Assembly: GCA_024742665.1 (NCBI GenBank)
Contig: JANSYA010000002.1
Span: 1-64,000, forward strand
Direction of reading: 5' to 3'
DNA from: a bacterium
GTDB taxonomy: Bacteria > Spirochaetota > Leptospiria > Leptospirales > Leptonemataceae
DNA: 64,000 nucleotides
Part shown: piece after piece, positions 20,806 through 30,825 of the stretch
How positions within the stretch are numbered: position 1 is the stretch's first letter
How the letters are laid out: each line of letters begins with the position of its first letter
The notes under the pieces: generated by a model
Told to the model about the DNA's origin: nothing
What the model saw: the letters and a program-made list of their open reading frames with translations, nothing else
The model's database searches: none
Translations under genes and position numbers: made by a program

Positions 20806-23028
20806 TCACGCGGACGCGTGAGTTTCGTCGCCGTTCACCGGCGAGCTGGCATCGGTAGCGCTGCGCAAACGAATGTGCGCCCGGGTATAACGTCCGGGCA
20901 GAGTTTCCATCGACAGGGATCCGCCGACGACGGCCAGCAGCGCGCCGTGCAGCGAAAGACCCTGGCCGGTTCCCTGGGTGCCGGAGTTTTCGCGAATGCC
21001 GCCGCCGTTGTCTTCGAGAATCATATGCAAACCGCCCTCCGGCGAAGACTGCATGCGGAAGCGCAGCTCCAGATCGGCCCCGTGGACGCGCGCGTGGCGG
21101 GCGGAATTTCTGAGCATCTCGCGGGCGGCGTAAAAGACCGTCTCCTGAACCTGGGCCGGCAGTCGACTCACGAAGCGCTCCGCCTGCGCGCCGCTCTCCC
21201 AGACGATGCGATCGAAACCGCCTTCGCGTTCCGCGGCGTGGCGCAGAGCTTCGCTCAATCCAAGACGCACTACGTCGGGATGCGTGGTGATCGGCATTTC
21301 CCGCAGCAGTCTGGCCAGCGTTACGTGCACGTCTTTCAATCGCTCCAGCACGTCATCGGCAGCGCCGGAATCGACGCGCGGGCCAGTGGCCCGATTCGAA
21401 GCCGAGAGCGTCAAAAGCAGCGTATGAATCTCGGGCAGCACGTCGTCATGCAGAATGCGTCGCGCACGATCGTCTCCCAGCCGGCCTTCGATAATACGAT
21501 TGCGCTGGAGCGAAAGCATGATGCGCGAAATTCGCGCGACGGCGAGCGTGTCGATGATTCGCTCCCCCGCCGCCTGGGCGATCTCCACTTCCTCCTGGGT
21601 ATACAGACCGCCGCCGGTTTGCTCGCCAAGCAGCAGCACCCCGGCGACCCCCCGACGGGACCACAGCGGAATCGCCAGCAGCGCCCCGCCGTAGGCTTCC
21701 GGATCCAGGGGGTGAAAGCGTTTGTGCGGTTCGAAGTGAATGCGTTCGAGGGCTTCCGGATCCACCGGGCGATCCGCCAGGTCGATTGGATACATCAGAG
21801 GCGATTCGATAAAGGGCCGCGCCTCGCCGATGGGATAGAGATAGGCGCGGGTCGCGCCGAGCACGTCGCGACAGAGGGCCGCGAAGGGCACCGGCGGCGC
21901 CACCGAACTTTCGTCGTTTTGCACGACTGTTTCGTATAGATTCTGACTGCCCAGAAAGGGGCGCATGAACGTCAGATAAGAAATCCGTTCCCGGTTCTGA
22001 CTGCGGCCCATCAGAACGAAAATCAGCATCGCCATCGTCGCCGTACCGAGAATTGTAAAGCCGCCGGTGCCGAAGAACCAGCGAACCAGGGCGAAGAAGA
22101 CGCCGGCCGCCATGGCGAAGGTCACAGCCAGGTGCCACTGACGAAAGAGGCCGCGGCGCGGCAGCGCGCCGGAGAACAGTTCATAATAGATCGTGGCGCG
22201 TCCGGTAAACAAAATTGCAATCGCAATTAAGAGCGACAGAGGCGAATCGAAACGAAAGAGGCCGATGATCTCCGCGCGAGTCAGAGTTTCGGTCCGGGAC
22301 CACTGAATCACGATATACGCACACAGCGCGGTGACCACCAGACTGACCGCCGCCAGAGCCAGACCCGCTCCCAGAAACGAAGCTCGCGCCCGCAGCCGAC
22401 CGGTTTGCTTGAGCGAACCCGAAGTCATGCGATGTCGCGCCAGCACGATCAGCGAACCGACCGCCGCGAATAGAATATAGGCGCAAAACAGGCCGAGAAA
22501 AATCGTATAGGCCCGCGGCGAAGAATCGAAGGCGACCAGGCCCCGCGCGAATTCACGCGCGCCCGGAATTTCGACCGACTGCGCCAGGGAGGCCGGCGTC
22601 GCCAGACACAGAGCGAGCACGATGTACGGCAGCCAGCCCCGGGGCCAGCGACGAAAGAAAGCGAGGCGCCCTCCGCCGACTGTCGCCGCCAGCGCGGGCT
22701 CGCGACGATCGAACTGGCCGGTAAAATAGAGCACGACGATGTGCCAGCACAGGGGCAAAATATGCAGCAAAATCAGCGCCGGAATCCAGACCAGCTCCAG
22801 AAAGAAGAGACCCGGCGCGCCGCCCATTTCGATCGTATAAGCGCCGAAGAAAGCGGCCGCCATAAGCAGGCTGAAACTGGCGAACCAGACGCTGCTCCGC
22901 CGGCGCTCGACCTGCAGCAGGACCGTCAGCCCCAGCCAGAATAACAATAACATGTTAAATAAAGCCAGGGCGGGGCGAATAAACTGAAAGAGGACCCAGA
23001 CCGGGTCCGGAACGAAATCGAAACTCAT
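20806..23028 (-). CDS. Membrane sensor histidine kinase (NarX/LiaS-like DHp)
   Basis: The ATG at 23028 overlaps the regulator's stop by ATGA, and the protein then starts MSFDFVPDPVW. An N-terminal region with about ten hydrophobic segments (to about 350) is a membrane sensor of the 7TM/multi-TM kind. A GAF-like region follows (about 400-510, with LLAIPLWSRRGVAGVLLLGEQTGG). The kinase core has the phospho-acceptor region RRILHDDVLPEIH, as in HisKA_3 two-component kinases, N-box REMLRNSARHA and G-box LEDNGGGI. The partner is the adjacent LuxR-type regulator. The signal is unknown. The thiC riboswitch lies downstream. Confidence 0.9.
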   Translation of the reverse strand: MSFDFVPDPVWVLFQFIRPALALFNMLLLFWLGLTVLLQVERRRSSVWFASFSLLMAAAFFGAYTIEMGGAPGLFFLELVWIPALILLHILPLCWHIVVLYFTGQFDRREPALAATVGGGRLAFFRRWPRGWLPYIVLALCLATPASLAQSVEIPGAREFARGLVAFDSSPRAYTIFLGLFCAYILFAAVGSLIVLARHRMTSGSLKQTGRLRARASFLGAGLALAAVSLVVTALCAYIVIQWSRTETLTRAEIIGLFRFDSPLSLLIAIAILFTGRATIYYELFSGALPRRGLFRQWHLAVTFAMAAGVFFALVRWFFGTGGFTILGTATMAMLIFVLMGRSQNRERISYLTFMRPFLGSQNLYETVVQNDESSVAPPVPFAALCRDVLGATRAYLYPIGEARPFIESPLMYPIDLADRPVDPEALERIHFEPHKRFHPLDPEAYGGALLAIPLWSRRGVAGVLLLGEQTGGGLYTQEEVEIAQAAGERIIDTLAVARISRIMLSLQRNRIIEGRLGDDRARRILHDDVLPEIHTLLLTLSASNRATGPRVDSGAADDVLERLKDVHVTLARLLREMPITTHPDVVRLGLSEALRHAAEREGGFDRIVWESGAQAERFVSRLPAQVQETVFYAAREMLRNSARHARVHGADLELRFRMQSSPEGGLHMILEDNGGGIRENSGTQGTGQGLSLHGALLAVVGGSLSMETLPGRYTRAHIRLRSATDASSPVNGDETHASA

Positions 23029-23801
23029 GGACTCCACTCGGTCCAGTCCCCCTGGGAATCCTGCACGTGCGCGGTGCCGTCGTCGTCCCACTGGATCAGT
23101 CGACCCTGAGAAACGATCATCGCGGCCCGGGTGCGAGCGACCTTTTCATCGTCGGAGTTTTCGTTTAAACCCCAGGCGGCGTAGATCTGCCCGTTGATTC
23201 GGGCGACGCTGCGCTTGTCCCGAAAGCCCATGCGGTCCGCGATCTGGCGATTACTCAAACCCGCGGCAAGCATAATCGCCGTCTTGCGTTCGTTCGGTTC
23301 CAGCAATTCGAGGGGCGAGCGCGCGTCCTGGTGCGAAACCTCCTGCACCCGCGATTCGATCTCGGGATCGATGAACGAACGGCCGACCGCCGCGTCGGTC
23401 AATAAAGGCACGATCATAGACGGCAAGAGATAGTTCGACTTTCGCACGTAGGCGTAGTGACTGAGAATGCCGGAGTTGCGAAACTGACGGTAGTACTCGT
23501 CGTCATCCTGGATCGAATAGAAGACGACAGGCATCCGCGGAAACTCTTTGCGAATCGCGACGGCCGCTTCGATGCCGTTCATCCCGCCCGCCAGCTGCAC
23601 GTCCATGAGGATCGCCTGCAGCCCGGGATCTTCGGTTTCCGCCGCGCCGGAATTTTTTTCGCCCCCGGCCAGGCAGTATTCGAAAGCCGCTTCGCCGGAG
23701 GTACAGCTGTGAACGATATCCACCGAGCCGCCTTCTTTGAGTCCCTCCACGAGCGCCGGTCGCAGCTTCTCGTTATCTTCCACCACCATCACTCGTAACA
23801 T
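23025..23801 (-). CDS. Response regulator, receiver plus LuxR-type HTH
   Basis: Residues 1-130 form a receiver domain: VVEDN with the acidic pocket at Glu8/Asp9, phospho-acceptor Asp67 in AILMDVQL, and a loop with Lys near 145 (VRKSNY). Residues about 165-225 carry a LuxR/GerE-like helix-turn-helix (LEPNERKTAIMLAAGLSNRQIADRMGF). The last 35 residues form a small Trp-containing strand region not usual in NarL proteins. It precedes and overlaps the sensor kinase gene, so the pair is a two-component system. Target genes are not evident here. Confidence 0.9.
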   Translation of the reverse strand: MLRVMVVEDNEKLRPALVEGLKEGGSVDIVHSCTSGEAAFEYCLAGGEKNSGAAETEDPGLQAILMDVQLAGGMNGIEAAVAIRKEFPRMPVVFYSIQDDDEYYRQFRNSGILSHYAYVRKSNYLLPSMIVPLLTDAAVGRSFIDPEIESRVQEVSHQDARSPLELLEPNERKTAIMLAAGLSNRQIADRMGFRDKRSVARINGQIYAAWGLNENSDDEKVARTRAAMIVSQGRLIQWDDDGTAHVQDSQGDWTEWSP

Positions 23802-24295
23802 ACTCCCTCCTCGGCTTTGAATTTCGCCGTGTCAATCGATTGCGATTTTTCGATCGCCCGAACTGCGTTCCGACCCGCGTCCCGGGACTGCGCGAGTAAC
23901 ATCGCCAGACCCACGACCTGGACCTGACGCAATAATCCAGCCCCGCCTCCGATCGATCGACCGACATTCTCAGCGCCGCCCGGCGCTCCGGGCCATGGCC
24001 TGATGAACAGACCGCGCAGACCGCAGGCGCAGATGATCGCCAGGGCTGAGAAACTCAGGGTCCACCGCGGCTCGCCGAGATTCAGAAAATCCCGACAGTA
24101 GCCCGCCCAGATGCGGAGGCCCCACCAATTTCCCGCCGCGGACAGCAGCATCCCGGGGGGCCAGAAGAGCGCCGCCTCATATCGATCGAAAATTCGCCGC
24201 GCGCGCTCGAAAGATTCCCGCGCGGCCCTGCGTGCAGCCCGCCGATCTTCCAGAGTGTCGATCGGAGGCCACGCGTACCAGCTTGCCGTTTGCAT
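23789..24295 (-). CDS. Small membrane protein, unknown, upstream of two-component genes
   Basis: The 168-residue product has a charged helical N-terminus (RRAARRAARESFERARRIFDRYEAALFWPPG), then one or two hydrophobic segments (LLSAAGNWWGLRIW, LSFSALAIICACGLRGLF) and a Gly-rich stretch. I recognise no family. Its stop lies 13 bases inside the start of the regulator gene, and a GGAGG within its last codons would serve the regulator, which favours real coding and coupling. A promoter candidate lies just before its ATG. It may be a membrane accessory of the two-component system, which is an inference from position. Confidence 0.5.
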   Translation of the reverse strand: MQTASWYAWPPIDTLEDRRAARRAARESFERARRIFDRYEAALFWPPGMLLSAAGNWWGLRIWAGYCRDFLNLGEPRWTLSFSALAIICACGLRGLFIRPWPGAPGGAENVGRSIGGGAGLLRQVQVVGLAMLLAQSRDAGRNAVRAIEKSQSIDTAKFKAEEGVCYE

Positions 24296-24303
24296 GGGCG
24301 GAT

Positions 24304-24331
24304 CTTATACTAAACGGGAAGGCGCGCGCAA
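24304..24331 (-). promoter_or_regulatory. Candidate promoter of the two-component operon
   Basis: On the minus strand, TTGCGC (24326-24331) and TATAAG (24304-24309) are separated by 16 bases. The -10 box ends 8 bases before the ATG of the small membrane protein, which would give a very short leader or leaderless transcript; treat as tentative. Confidence 0.3.
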
Positions 24332-24491
24332 CGTGCCGATGCGGAACATCGGGCCACCCGGGTGCGATTCTCGCGAGACCCGGAAGCCTCCGCGTCGCCT
24401 CCCGGAGCACGCTCCGTGTGGCTCGGGTGCTTGCCGATCGATCGAAATTCGATCAAACTGTGCGCAATTCAATACCGCAAATACAGCGAAT

Positions 24492-27400
24492 TCAGGATTT
24501 GGGCCGACTGCCGCGACCCTTGCTCCCGGGCTTTCGTTTCGCTTTGCTGGAAGGAGCATCTGTATGGATTTGATACTCTTCGCCGAGGCCGTACTCGGCC
24601 GTTCGCATGGCACGATCGTCCGTAGCAAAGCGCCCGGCGTCCCCGGCGTAATTTCCAGCGCCAATCGCACCGTGGCCCTTGCGGCCCTGCCGCCAGGCGA
24701 CAAAACGCTGCCAGAGTCGCCGCGCGCCGTCTTTCATGTCCAGCACCAGGGAATAGAAGATCGGCACGAGGCCGAGTGTCAGCAGTGTCGCGAAGGCTAA
24801 ACCCCAGGCGAAGGACAGGGCCATCGGCACCAGAAATGGATCGTAGCCGCCGATGCCGTACGCGGTGGGCAAGAGGCCCGCGACCGTCGTAAGCGTCGTG
24901 AGCAGCACGGCCCGCAGACGGACTGACGCCGCTTCGACCGCGACTTCCTTATTAGTCAGCTCCGGCCGCGTTTCGCGAATGCGGTTCGCGAAGTCGACCA
25001 AGACGATCGAGTCGTTCACGACGACGCCGGATAGCCCGATGATCCCCATGAAGGCCAGGAAGCTGAACGGTTCGCCGTGCAGCAGAAAGGCCAGGATCAC
25101 GCCGATCAACGAGAAGGGCACCGCCAGCAGTACGACCACGGGCTGAATCAACGAACGAAAGAGCGAAGCCAGGATCATGAAGATCACGAAGACCGCGACG
25201 ACGAAGGCGCGGCCCAGGCTGGCCAGAGACTCTTCGGTATCTTTGTTCTGACCGCTGAAGGCGATTTTATAATTCGGATATTTGTCCGCAAGAGACGCGG
25301 AGCGCTGCGCGATTTCTCTGTTCGCCGCGACCGCCGTCGTAATATTTTCGTTCACATTCGCCGTGACCGTAATCAATCGTTTGCCGTCGACGTGATTGAT
25401 TACCGTCAGGCCTTCCGCATCTTCAAAGCGCGCCAGATTCGAAACGGGAATTAGATTTCCCGTTCGGTTCGAGACGTAGATTTTCTTCAGCGACTCGCGG
25501 TCGTTGCGAAAGCGCTCGGCGAAGCGCACGCGAATGTCGACTTCTTCTTCCGGGCGTTTGATCGACGTGGCCACGGCGCCTTCGAAAGCGGTATTGACCG
25601 CCGAAGCGATCTGCAAAATCGACAGGCCCACCTGGGACGCGAGCTCTTCGTCGATGCGCAGGCGAATTTCTTCTTTACCTGCCAGGAAGTCGTCGTCCAC
25701 GTCTTCCACGCCGTCGACCGAACGCACGATCTCTTTGTATTCTTCCGCGATCGTTTCGAGCGTCGCCAGGTCCTCTCCGGTGATTTCGACGGCAATGTCT
25801 TTACCCACCGGGGGACCGCCGGCCAGCTTCTCATATCCGATTTCCAGAGCTCCGCGCGCTTCGTATTTTTGCGACGCCAGGGCGTCCGCGGCAAGCGTCG
25901 GCTGCGCCAGGTACAGGCGCACGGCTTCGCTCAGCTCTTCATCTTCGAGGGCTTTGAGGATGCGTTCGGCGATCTTGCCGCGCTGATAGCGCAAACCGTC
26001 GGGCCCCGCCATCCAGTCGATATTCGCCGGCCGGGCTTCGGCTCGCAAATCGGCGAACTCCGGCAGGACCCTGGGCACCACCGCCGCCAGACGAAAGGCT
26101 GTATCCAGATCGCCTTCTTCCAGGGCGGCTAAAATCGCGGGTTGGTCGCGCTCCTTCTTCGCGCGCATGGCTTCCGGGCCCAGCAGCCACTCGGTCCGCG
26201 CTCTCAACACTGCGATCACTTCGTCGGCCGACCATTTGCGATCCAGCTCCGGATGCAAATAGATGATCGCCATGCCGTAGTTGCCGCCGCGCTTGACGAA
26301 GGGATCGTTGCCTTCTTTTTGCTGAATGCCCGCGCGGGCGATATAGGTGTCGAGCTCGGTCTTCGGCAGCTCTCTGATTTCGTGACCGATGGCCCGCAAA
26401 TAGCGATCGGTTTGTTCAAGGCTCAAACCCGAAGGCAGCGATACTTTCACGTAGAGCGCGTCGATCGCGCTGGGGAAGAGCTTAAAGCTACCGAAGGCGA
26501 AGTTTAAGCCGACCGATACGAACATCATTACGACCATCGTTAAAATAAAAATCCAACGATGGTGCACGGACCAGCTCAATGCCGGGCGATACACATTCGC
26601 CCGAAATCTTTCAAACCAGTGCGAGCCTTTCGAACTTTCCTCTTCCTGGCCGTCCTTCTGTTTCACCGGGAACAGCTTATTCATGTCGTACACGTGCGAC
26701 GGCAGGATCGTAAAACATTCCAACAGCGAAGACACGAGCGCAAGTATTATCACCAACGGAATCGTATAGACGAATTTACCGAAGATGCCGGTCATAAACA
26801 TCATCGGCGCGAAGGCCGCGATCGTGGTACTGATCGTCGCGAGCACCGGCGAAAACACTTCCGCGGCGCCCTTCGCGGCGGCCTCGAAGAAATCGAAGCC
26901 CTCCTCCATATACCTGTAAATATTCTCGCTGACGATAATCGCGTCGTCGACCACGATCCCGATTACGATCACCAGACTGAACATGGCGATCAAATTCATC
27001 GTCACGCCCAGATAAGACATGGCCATGAAGGTCATACCGAAAGCGATCGGGATGCCCAGGGCGACCATGACCGAAGTCCGCCAGCCCATAAACAAAAACA
27101 GCGAACCGATCACGAGGAAGAGACCCGTGACGCCGTTTGTAACCAGCACGCCCAGACGGCGTTTCACCAGATAAGAAATATCGTTCACGTCCTGCGGAAC
27201 GATCACGTCCGGCGCCGAAAGATATTGCACGCTGAAGTCGCCTGCGTCGTCGGGCAGCACCGACCGCGCGTCGCTCAGCTCCTCTTTCAGCTCTTCAAAC
27301 ATCTCCTCGTAAATCTCAACCCGGTCGTCCAGATCCCCGTCGTCGATATAGTCGGGATTCAGAGTGAGCTTCAGAACGGAGACGCCGTCTTCGTTCGAGG

Positions 27401-28490
27401 TCTCCGCGCGGGAAACGAGGGCGGGGGAACCGAAAATCGGCGGGCCGTCGCGCTGGAAATTTTCGGCGACGAATTCTTCGAGCGGCTTCGTGATCTTTTT
27501 GCCGACGGTCGCGGCGTCGCGCCCCGGATACGGCGTGCGAATCACAGCCATCTGCGGAGCGAAATCCATAACGATTCGTTTGGTCTTATTCGAGGTGGAG
27601 ATAATATCCGCAGACTGACGCTTCACGACCGTCAGGCCGATCGCGGCGACGCCGTTCGTGCTTTCGAGATTTTCTTGTTCTTCGAAGGCTTCACGAACGC
27701 GGGCCACATCGCGCAGCTGCACGCTCGCTCCGACTTCATTCGAGCGAATAAAGAGCCGCGAGATCTCTTCGGCTTTTTCGAATTCGCCGACCGTGCGAAT
27801 TATAACTTCCTTTTTTCCCAGGTTAATATCGCCGCCCGGCAAACTGACGTTACGCTGCGCCAGAGACTGGCGAATCACTTCGGTATCGATATAATAACCG
27901 GCGAGCAGATCCGGGTCGACGTCGACGAAAATCTCGCGATCGAGCCAGCCGCGGCGCTGAACCCGGGCGACTTCGGGCATCGCCAGGAATTCGTTTTCGA
28001 GCCGCTCCGCCTGCCGCCGCAGTTCTTCATACTCCGCGGTCGTATTAACCGGTCCGGCCAGAGACCACTGTATAATCGGCTGGCGCGAGGTGCTGGGTTC
28101 CGTGAGGATCGGCTTTTCCGCCTCGTCCGGCAGGTCCTCCGTTCGATCGACGGCGCTGCGAACGTCGTCGACGACTTTCTGAGTATCGTCGACGTCCGGA
28201 TCGATTTTGATTGTAATGCTGGAGCGGCTCTCGATCGAGCTCGAACGATATTCTTCGACGCCGTCGACTTCTTTGATGCTCTCTTCGAGGGGGATCGTCA
28301 GCAGCTTCTCAACTTCCCGGGGAGAAGCGCCGGGATAGACAGTCGTGACGACGACCAGATCGAAGTCAATATTCGGGAAGGCTTCCCGATTGAGCGTTAC
28401 GGCGATATATCCACCGACAAGCAGTAGAATCAGGGTCAGCAGGTTAACGAAGATGCTGCGATGAAGAAAGTATTCAATCAGCTTTTGCAT
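24492..28490 (-). CDS. RND superfamily efflux transporter (HAE1/AcrB-like) with inserted periplasmic segment
   Basis: The protein begins MQKLIEYFLHRSIFVNLLTL and has the RND plan: a first helix, a large periplasmic loop, helices 2-6 with IGIVVDDAIIVSENIYR (the TM4 Asp pair), a second periplasmic loop, and helices 8-12 ending near 1265 with VVVNDSIVLVDFANRIRE. It should use the proton gradient to export drugs or lipids. At 1332 residues it is about 290 longer than AcrB. About 115 extra residues (near 780-895) lie in the second loop, with helical repeats such as ALEEGDLDTAFRLA and ALEDEELSEAVRLYL. A basic tail (about 1265-1332) ends KAKRKPGSKGRGS. No membrane-fusion or TolC gene is adjacent. 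Confidence 0.92.
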   Translation of the reverse strand: MQKLIEYFLHRSIFVNLLTLILLLVGGYIAVTLNREAFPNIDFDLVVVTTVYPGASPREVEKLLTIPLEESIKEVDGVEEYRSSSIESRSSITIKIDPDVDDTQKVVDDVRSAVDRTEDLPDEAEKPILTEPSTSRQPIIQWSLAGPVNTTAEYEELRRQAERLENEFLAMPEVARVQRRGWLDREIFVDVDPDLLAGYYIDTEVIRQSLAQRNVSLPGGDINLGKKEVIIRTVGEFEKAEEISRLFIRSNEVGASVQLRDVARVREAFEEQENLESTNGVAAIGLTVVKRQSADIISTSNKTKRIVMDFAPQMAVIRTPYPGRDAATVGKKITKPLEEFVAENFQRDGPPIFGSPALVSRAETSNEDGVSVLKLTLNPDYIDDGDLDDRVEIYEEMFEELKEELSDARSVLPDDAGDFSVQYLSAPDVIVPQDVNDISYLVKRRLGVLVTNGVTGLFLVIGSLFLFMGWRTSVMVALGIPIAFGMTFMAMSYLGVTMNLIAMFSLVIVIGIVVDDAIIVSENIYRYMEEGFDFFEAAAKGAAEVFSPVLATISTTIAAFAPMMFMTGIFGKFVYTIPLVIILALVSSLLECFTILPSHVYDMNKLFPVKQKDGQEEESSKGSHWFERFRANVYRPALSWSVHHRWIFILTMVVMMFVSVGLNFAFGSFKLFPSAIDALYVKVSLPSGLSLEQTDRYLRAIGHEIRELPKTELDTYIARAGIQQKEGNDPFVKRGGNYGMAIIYLHPELDRKWSADEVIAVLRARTEWLLGPEAMRAKKERDQPAILAALEEGDLDTAFRLAAVVPRVLPEFADLRAEARPANIDWMAGPDGLRYQRGKIAERILKALEDEELSEAVRLYLAQPTLAADALASQKYEARGALEIGYEKLAGGPPVGKDIAVEITGEDLATLETIAEEYKEIVRSVDGVEDVDDDFLAGKEEIRLRIDEELASQVGLSILQIASAVNTAFEGAVATSIKRPEEEVDIRVRFAERFRNDRESLKKIYVSNRTGNLIPVSNLARFEDAEGLTVINHVDGKRLITVTANVNENITTAVAANREIAQRSASLADKYPNYKIAFSGQNKDTEESLASLGRAFVVAVFVIFMILASLFRSLIQPVVVLLAVPFSLIGVILAFLLHGEPFSFLAFMGIIGLSGVVVNDSIVLVDFANRIRETRPELTNKEVAVEAASVRLRAVLLTTLTTVAGLLPTAYGIGGYDPFLVPMALSFAWGLAFATLLTLGLVPIFYSLVLDMKDGARRLWQRFVAWRQGRKGHGAIGAGNYAGDAGRFATDDRAMRTAEYGLGEEYQIHTDAPSSKAKRKPGSKGRGSRPKS

Positions 28491-28560
28491 TGCTCACCCC
28501 GGCCCTCGAACTTCGATAATTCGTACATACATGCACTTGTGGCGGGTGTCATTTGTCTGC

Positions 28561-29688
28561 TCATTTTTTACGCGCCCGGCCGCCGGACGCGGCTTTTAGC
28601 TGAAAGCTCACTTCCGCAATCGCCTCACCGTTCGCCAGAATCTCCAGTCGGTGCTCGCCGGGATAGTGCCGCCTGGTCGTACGCTCCACGAACGAATGCT
28701 TTTTCCCGCACTCGAATGTCGCGCCGGAAGCAAGCGCGATTGTGGTCAGCTTGAAGACTTTGCCCGAACTGCTGCCGTCCTGCTTGCGATAGTGCACGCG
28801 ATAGTCAAGCACCAGCTGCTGCTCATCAGCCTGTGGGTCGCCTTCGATCGCCAGGGCAAACTCGAAGTCTTCGCCGATCCGCAGTGTTTTTCGCGAAAGA
28901 CTCAGCTGCGCCGCTCGTTTCAACTGCGGCTTGCCGCCGAAGCCGAAAAAATCGAGAGTGCGCGCATGGCCGGCTTTGATCAGCGCGCGACAGGCCTGCT
29001 TTTGAATCCAGGCCGTGCGCTCATCTCCCGCGTCCCACGCTTCGATGAGGTCCAGCATGAGATCGGGATGGTCTTTTGCGACGTCGTTCAAATGATTCGC
29101 GACGGACTTGCGCACGTACAGCTCCGAATCCGCGCGCAGCTCTTCCAGCACGGGAAAGGCGGGCCGGGGATCTTCGATCAGATTCTTAAGCTGTCCCGAC
29201 CAGGGCAAACGCGGGCGCAAACCTTCCGAGGCCAGACGCCGCACGTGATAGTTTTTATCCCGCGACCAGCGCAGCATGTACTTAAATGCGCGCGGAAAAT
29301 CGCGCTGTAAAAAAAGCCGCACCGCGAATTCCGAAGACGAATATTCGGTTACGTCTCTCAGCGCGCGCATGGCCGCGTCGAAACGCTTCGGATCCTCGCT
29401 TCCGTAGCGACCAATATACTCCGGCACGCAGATCCCCGAGTAGCCCGTAAGTTTCGGCGCGAAGATCTTTAAGATCGCGACGGCTTCGCCGAAATCCGCC
29501 GGCAGGTATTCGCGAAAGAGCGCCGCGGTCCGCCGCATGCGATCGTTCAGCTCCAGCTCGTTCAGTCCGCGGACGGCCTTACGATAAAAGGCGTCGGCTT
29601 CGAAAGCGGGGTAAACTTCGCGCAGCAGGTCGGCCATGCGCCGATAGACTTTGCGATTAAAAAACTGCTCTTTAAGTTCAGCGGCCAT
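28561..29688 (-). CDS. alkC: DNA alkylation repair glycosylase, AlkC-type
   Basis: HEAT-like repeats with the AlkC/AlkD signature: SSSEFAVRLFLQRDFPRAFKYMLRW, then HVRRLASEGLRPRLPW and YVRKSVANHLNDVAKDHPD. AlkC excises 3-methyladenine and 3-methylcytosine-type lesions from DNA. The C-terminal 110 residues (about 260-370) are predicted beta-rich (LSRKTLRIGEDFEFALAIEG...) and correspond to the Ig-like domain that distinguishes AlkC from AlkD. The length of 375 fits. It lies upstream of the RND gene with a 70-base gap. A general adenine-methylation repair role is inferred from the family. Confidence 0.88.
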   Translation of the reverse strand: MAAELKEQFFNRKVYRRMADLLREVYPAFEADAFYRKAVRGLNELELNDRMRRTAALFREYLPADFGEAVAILKIFAPKLTGYSGICVPEYIGRYGSEDPKRFDAAMRALRDVTEYSSSEFAVRLFLQRDFPRAFKYMLRWSRDKNYHVRRLASEGLRPRLPWSGQLKNLIEDPRPAFPVLEELRADSELYVRKSVANHLNDVAKDHPDLMLDLIEAWDAGDERTAWIQKQACRALIKAGHARTLDFFGFGGKPQLKRAAQLSLSRKTLRIGEDFEFALAIEGDPQADEQQLVLDYRVHYRKQDGSSSGKVFKLTTIALASGATFECGKKHSFVERTTRRHYPGEHRLEILANGEAIAEVSFQLKAASGGRARKK

Positions 29689-29763
29689 TGTTGCGTTCTC
29701 GTCAAGGCGCGGCGCTTTTGGCGACGATTCGGAACATCTATAATCAGCTTCGCGACGGGAAGT

Positions 29764-30699
29764 TCAAAAGAGTCCGCCGGCCGTAAACTGTAGATTGCAT
29801 GCGATCGGATTATAGCCCGCCTCAAAACTTACAAGCGGAGTGAGATCTCCTCCGAGCTCGTTCGCGCGAAAGATACGCTGGTTCGTTTGATCGCAGACAT
29901 AAAGATGATTGTTACGGGAATCGAAGGCCACCCCGCCCGGTTGAAAGCCGCTTAAGACGACCTGCGGATTCGAACCGTCGCGGTTGACGCGAACGATCTG
30001 AGTCGCGGCGAAGTCCACGACATATAGAGTTCCGTCGCCGCCCGCAATCACGGTCAACACGCCCGTAAAGGAATTACTCAAGAGGTCGTCGGTCGCGCCG
30101 TCCGCGGAAACGCGCCGCAGATCGGTGCCCCCGGCCGAATAGATCACGTCTTCGGCCGCCGAGTAGAATCCGCCGGTCTGCCCCGCCGTCAGCGCGCGCA
30201 GCACGGTCTGTCCGCCGCCGTTCGCGATCGAAACGTAGCGCAGCTCGGCCGCGGCGTTCCAGAAGTACAGGCGGTCGCGGGAACGATCGATGGCCAGGCC
30301 CAATGGATCGCCGGCGGAATCGTCGGTAACGAAGACCGAGTCGCCGGAGCCGTCGAGTCTCATGCGACGCACGTCCATCGAGCCATCAATGTTATAATAG
30401 AAGAACCCACCCGGCCCGTCGACCAGCGCCAGATTCGGGCTGCCGGGAAATGTGCCGCCGAGGTTTTCGACGGCGCTGCCGTCCAGATTCGCCCGCGCCA
30501 CTGTCTGAGCGCCGTTCCGGCGAACCCAGTAGATGCGCAGAGCCGTCGGAATGGGATCGGTATACAGTAGATAGCCGTTCAACGGCTCGCAAAAGGCGTC
30601 GGCCGGATCGCAGTCGGGCGCAACGCAGGCCGGGGCAAAAAGCTGAGCGAGAATCACAGCAGATAGTGCGCTGAATTTGTGCAAGCGTGTGAAGATCAT
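29764..30699 (-). CDS. Beta-propeller lipoprotein (YWTD/NHL-like), copy 1
   Basis: I chose the ATG at 30699 because a GGAGG precedes it by 5 bases. The signal peptide ends in a lipobox LFAPAC, and the mature Cys is followed by a Cys-rich start (CVAPDCDPADAFCEP). The rest is a six-blade-like propeller with repeats such as RIYWVRRNGAQTVARANLDGS, DRLYFWNAAAELRYVSIAN and GGVAFDSRNNHLYVCDQTNQRIFRAN, as in LDL-receptor class B/NHL propellers. It is probably a surface or periplasmic binding protein. The next gene upstream is a clear paralogue, so this is a tandem duplication. Confidence 0.8.
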   Translation of the reverse strand: MIFTRLHKFSALSAVILAQLFAPACVAPDCDPADAFCEPLNGYLLYTDPIPTALRIYWVRRNGAQTVARANLDGSAVENLGGTFPGSPNLALVDGPGGFFYYNIDGSMDVRRMRLDGSGDSVFVTDDSAGDPLGLAIDRSRDRLYFWNAAAELRYVSIANGGGQTVLRALTAGQTGGFYSAAEDVIYSAGGTDLRRVSADGATDDLLSNSFTGVLTVIAGGDGTLYVVDFAATQIVRVNRDGSNPQVVLSGFQPGGVAFDSRNNHLYVCDQTNQRIFRANELGGDLTPLVSFEAGYNPIACNLQFTAGGLF

Positions 30700-30825
30700 A
30701 TGGCCTCCGTACAATTCGACCGCAGACCTGGATTCATGTCAACGGCAGTTTCCATGCGCACGCCGGGGCCGACCCGAATCGCCGCACTCAGTCGTGGACG
30801 TCATGAAACTTCAGCACGACGGAAA

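Noticed and set aside
26559..28427. Long plus-strand open frame opposite the RND gene
   Set aside because: Composition (His/Arg/Asp-rich) and complete overlap with a clear transporter show it is not coding.
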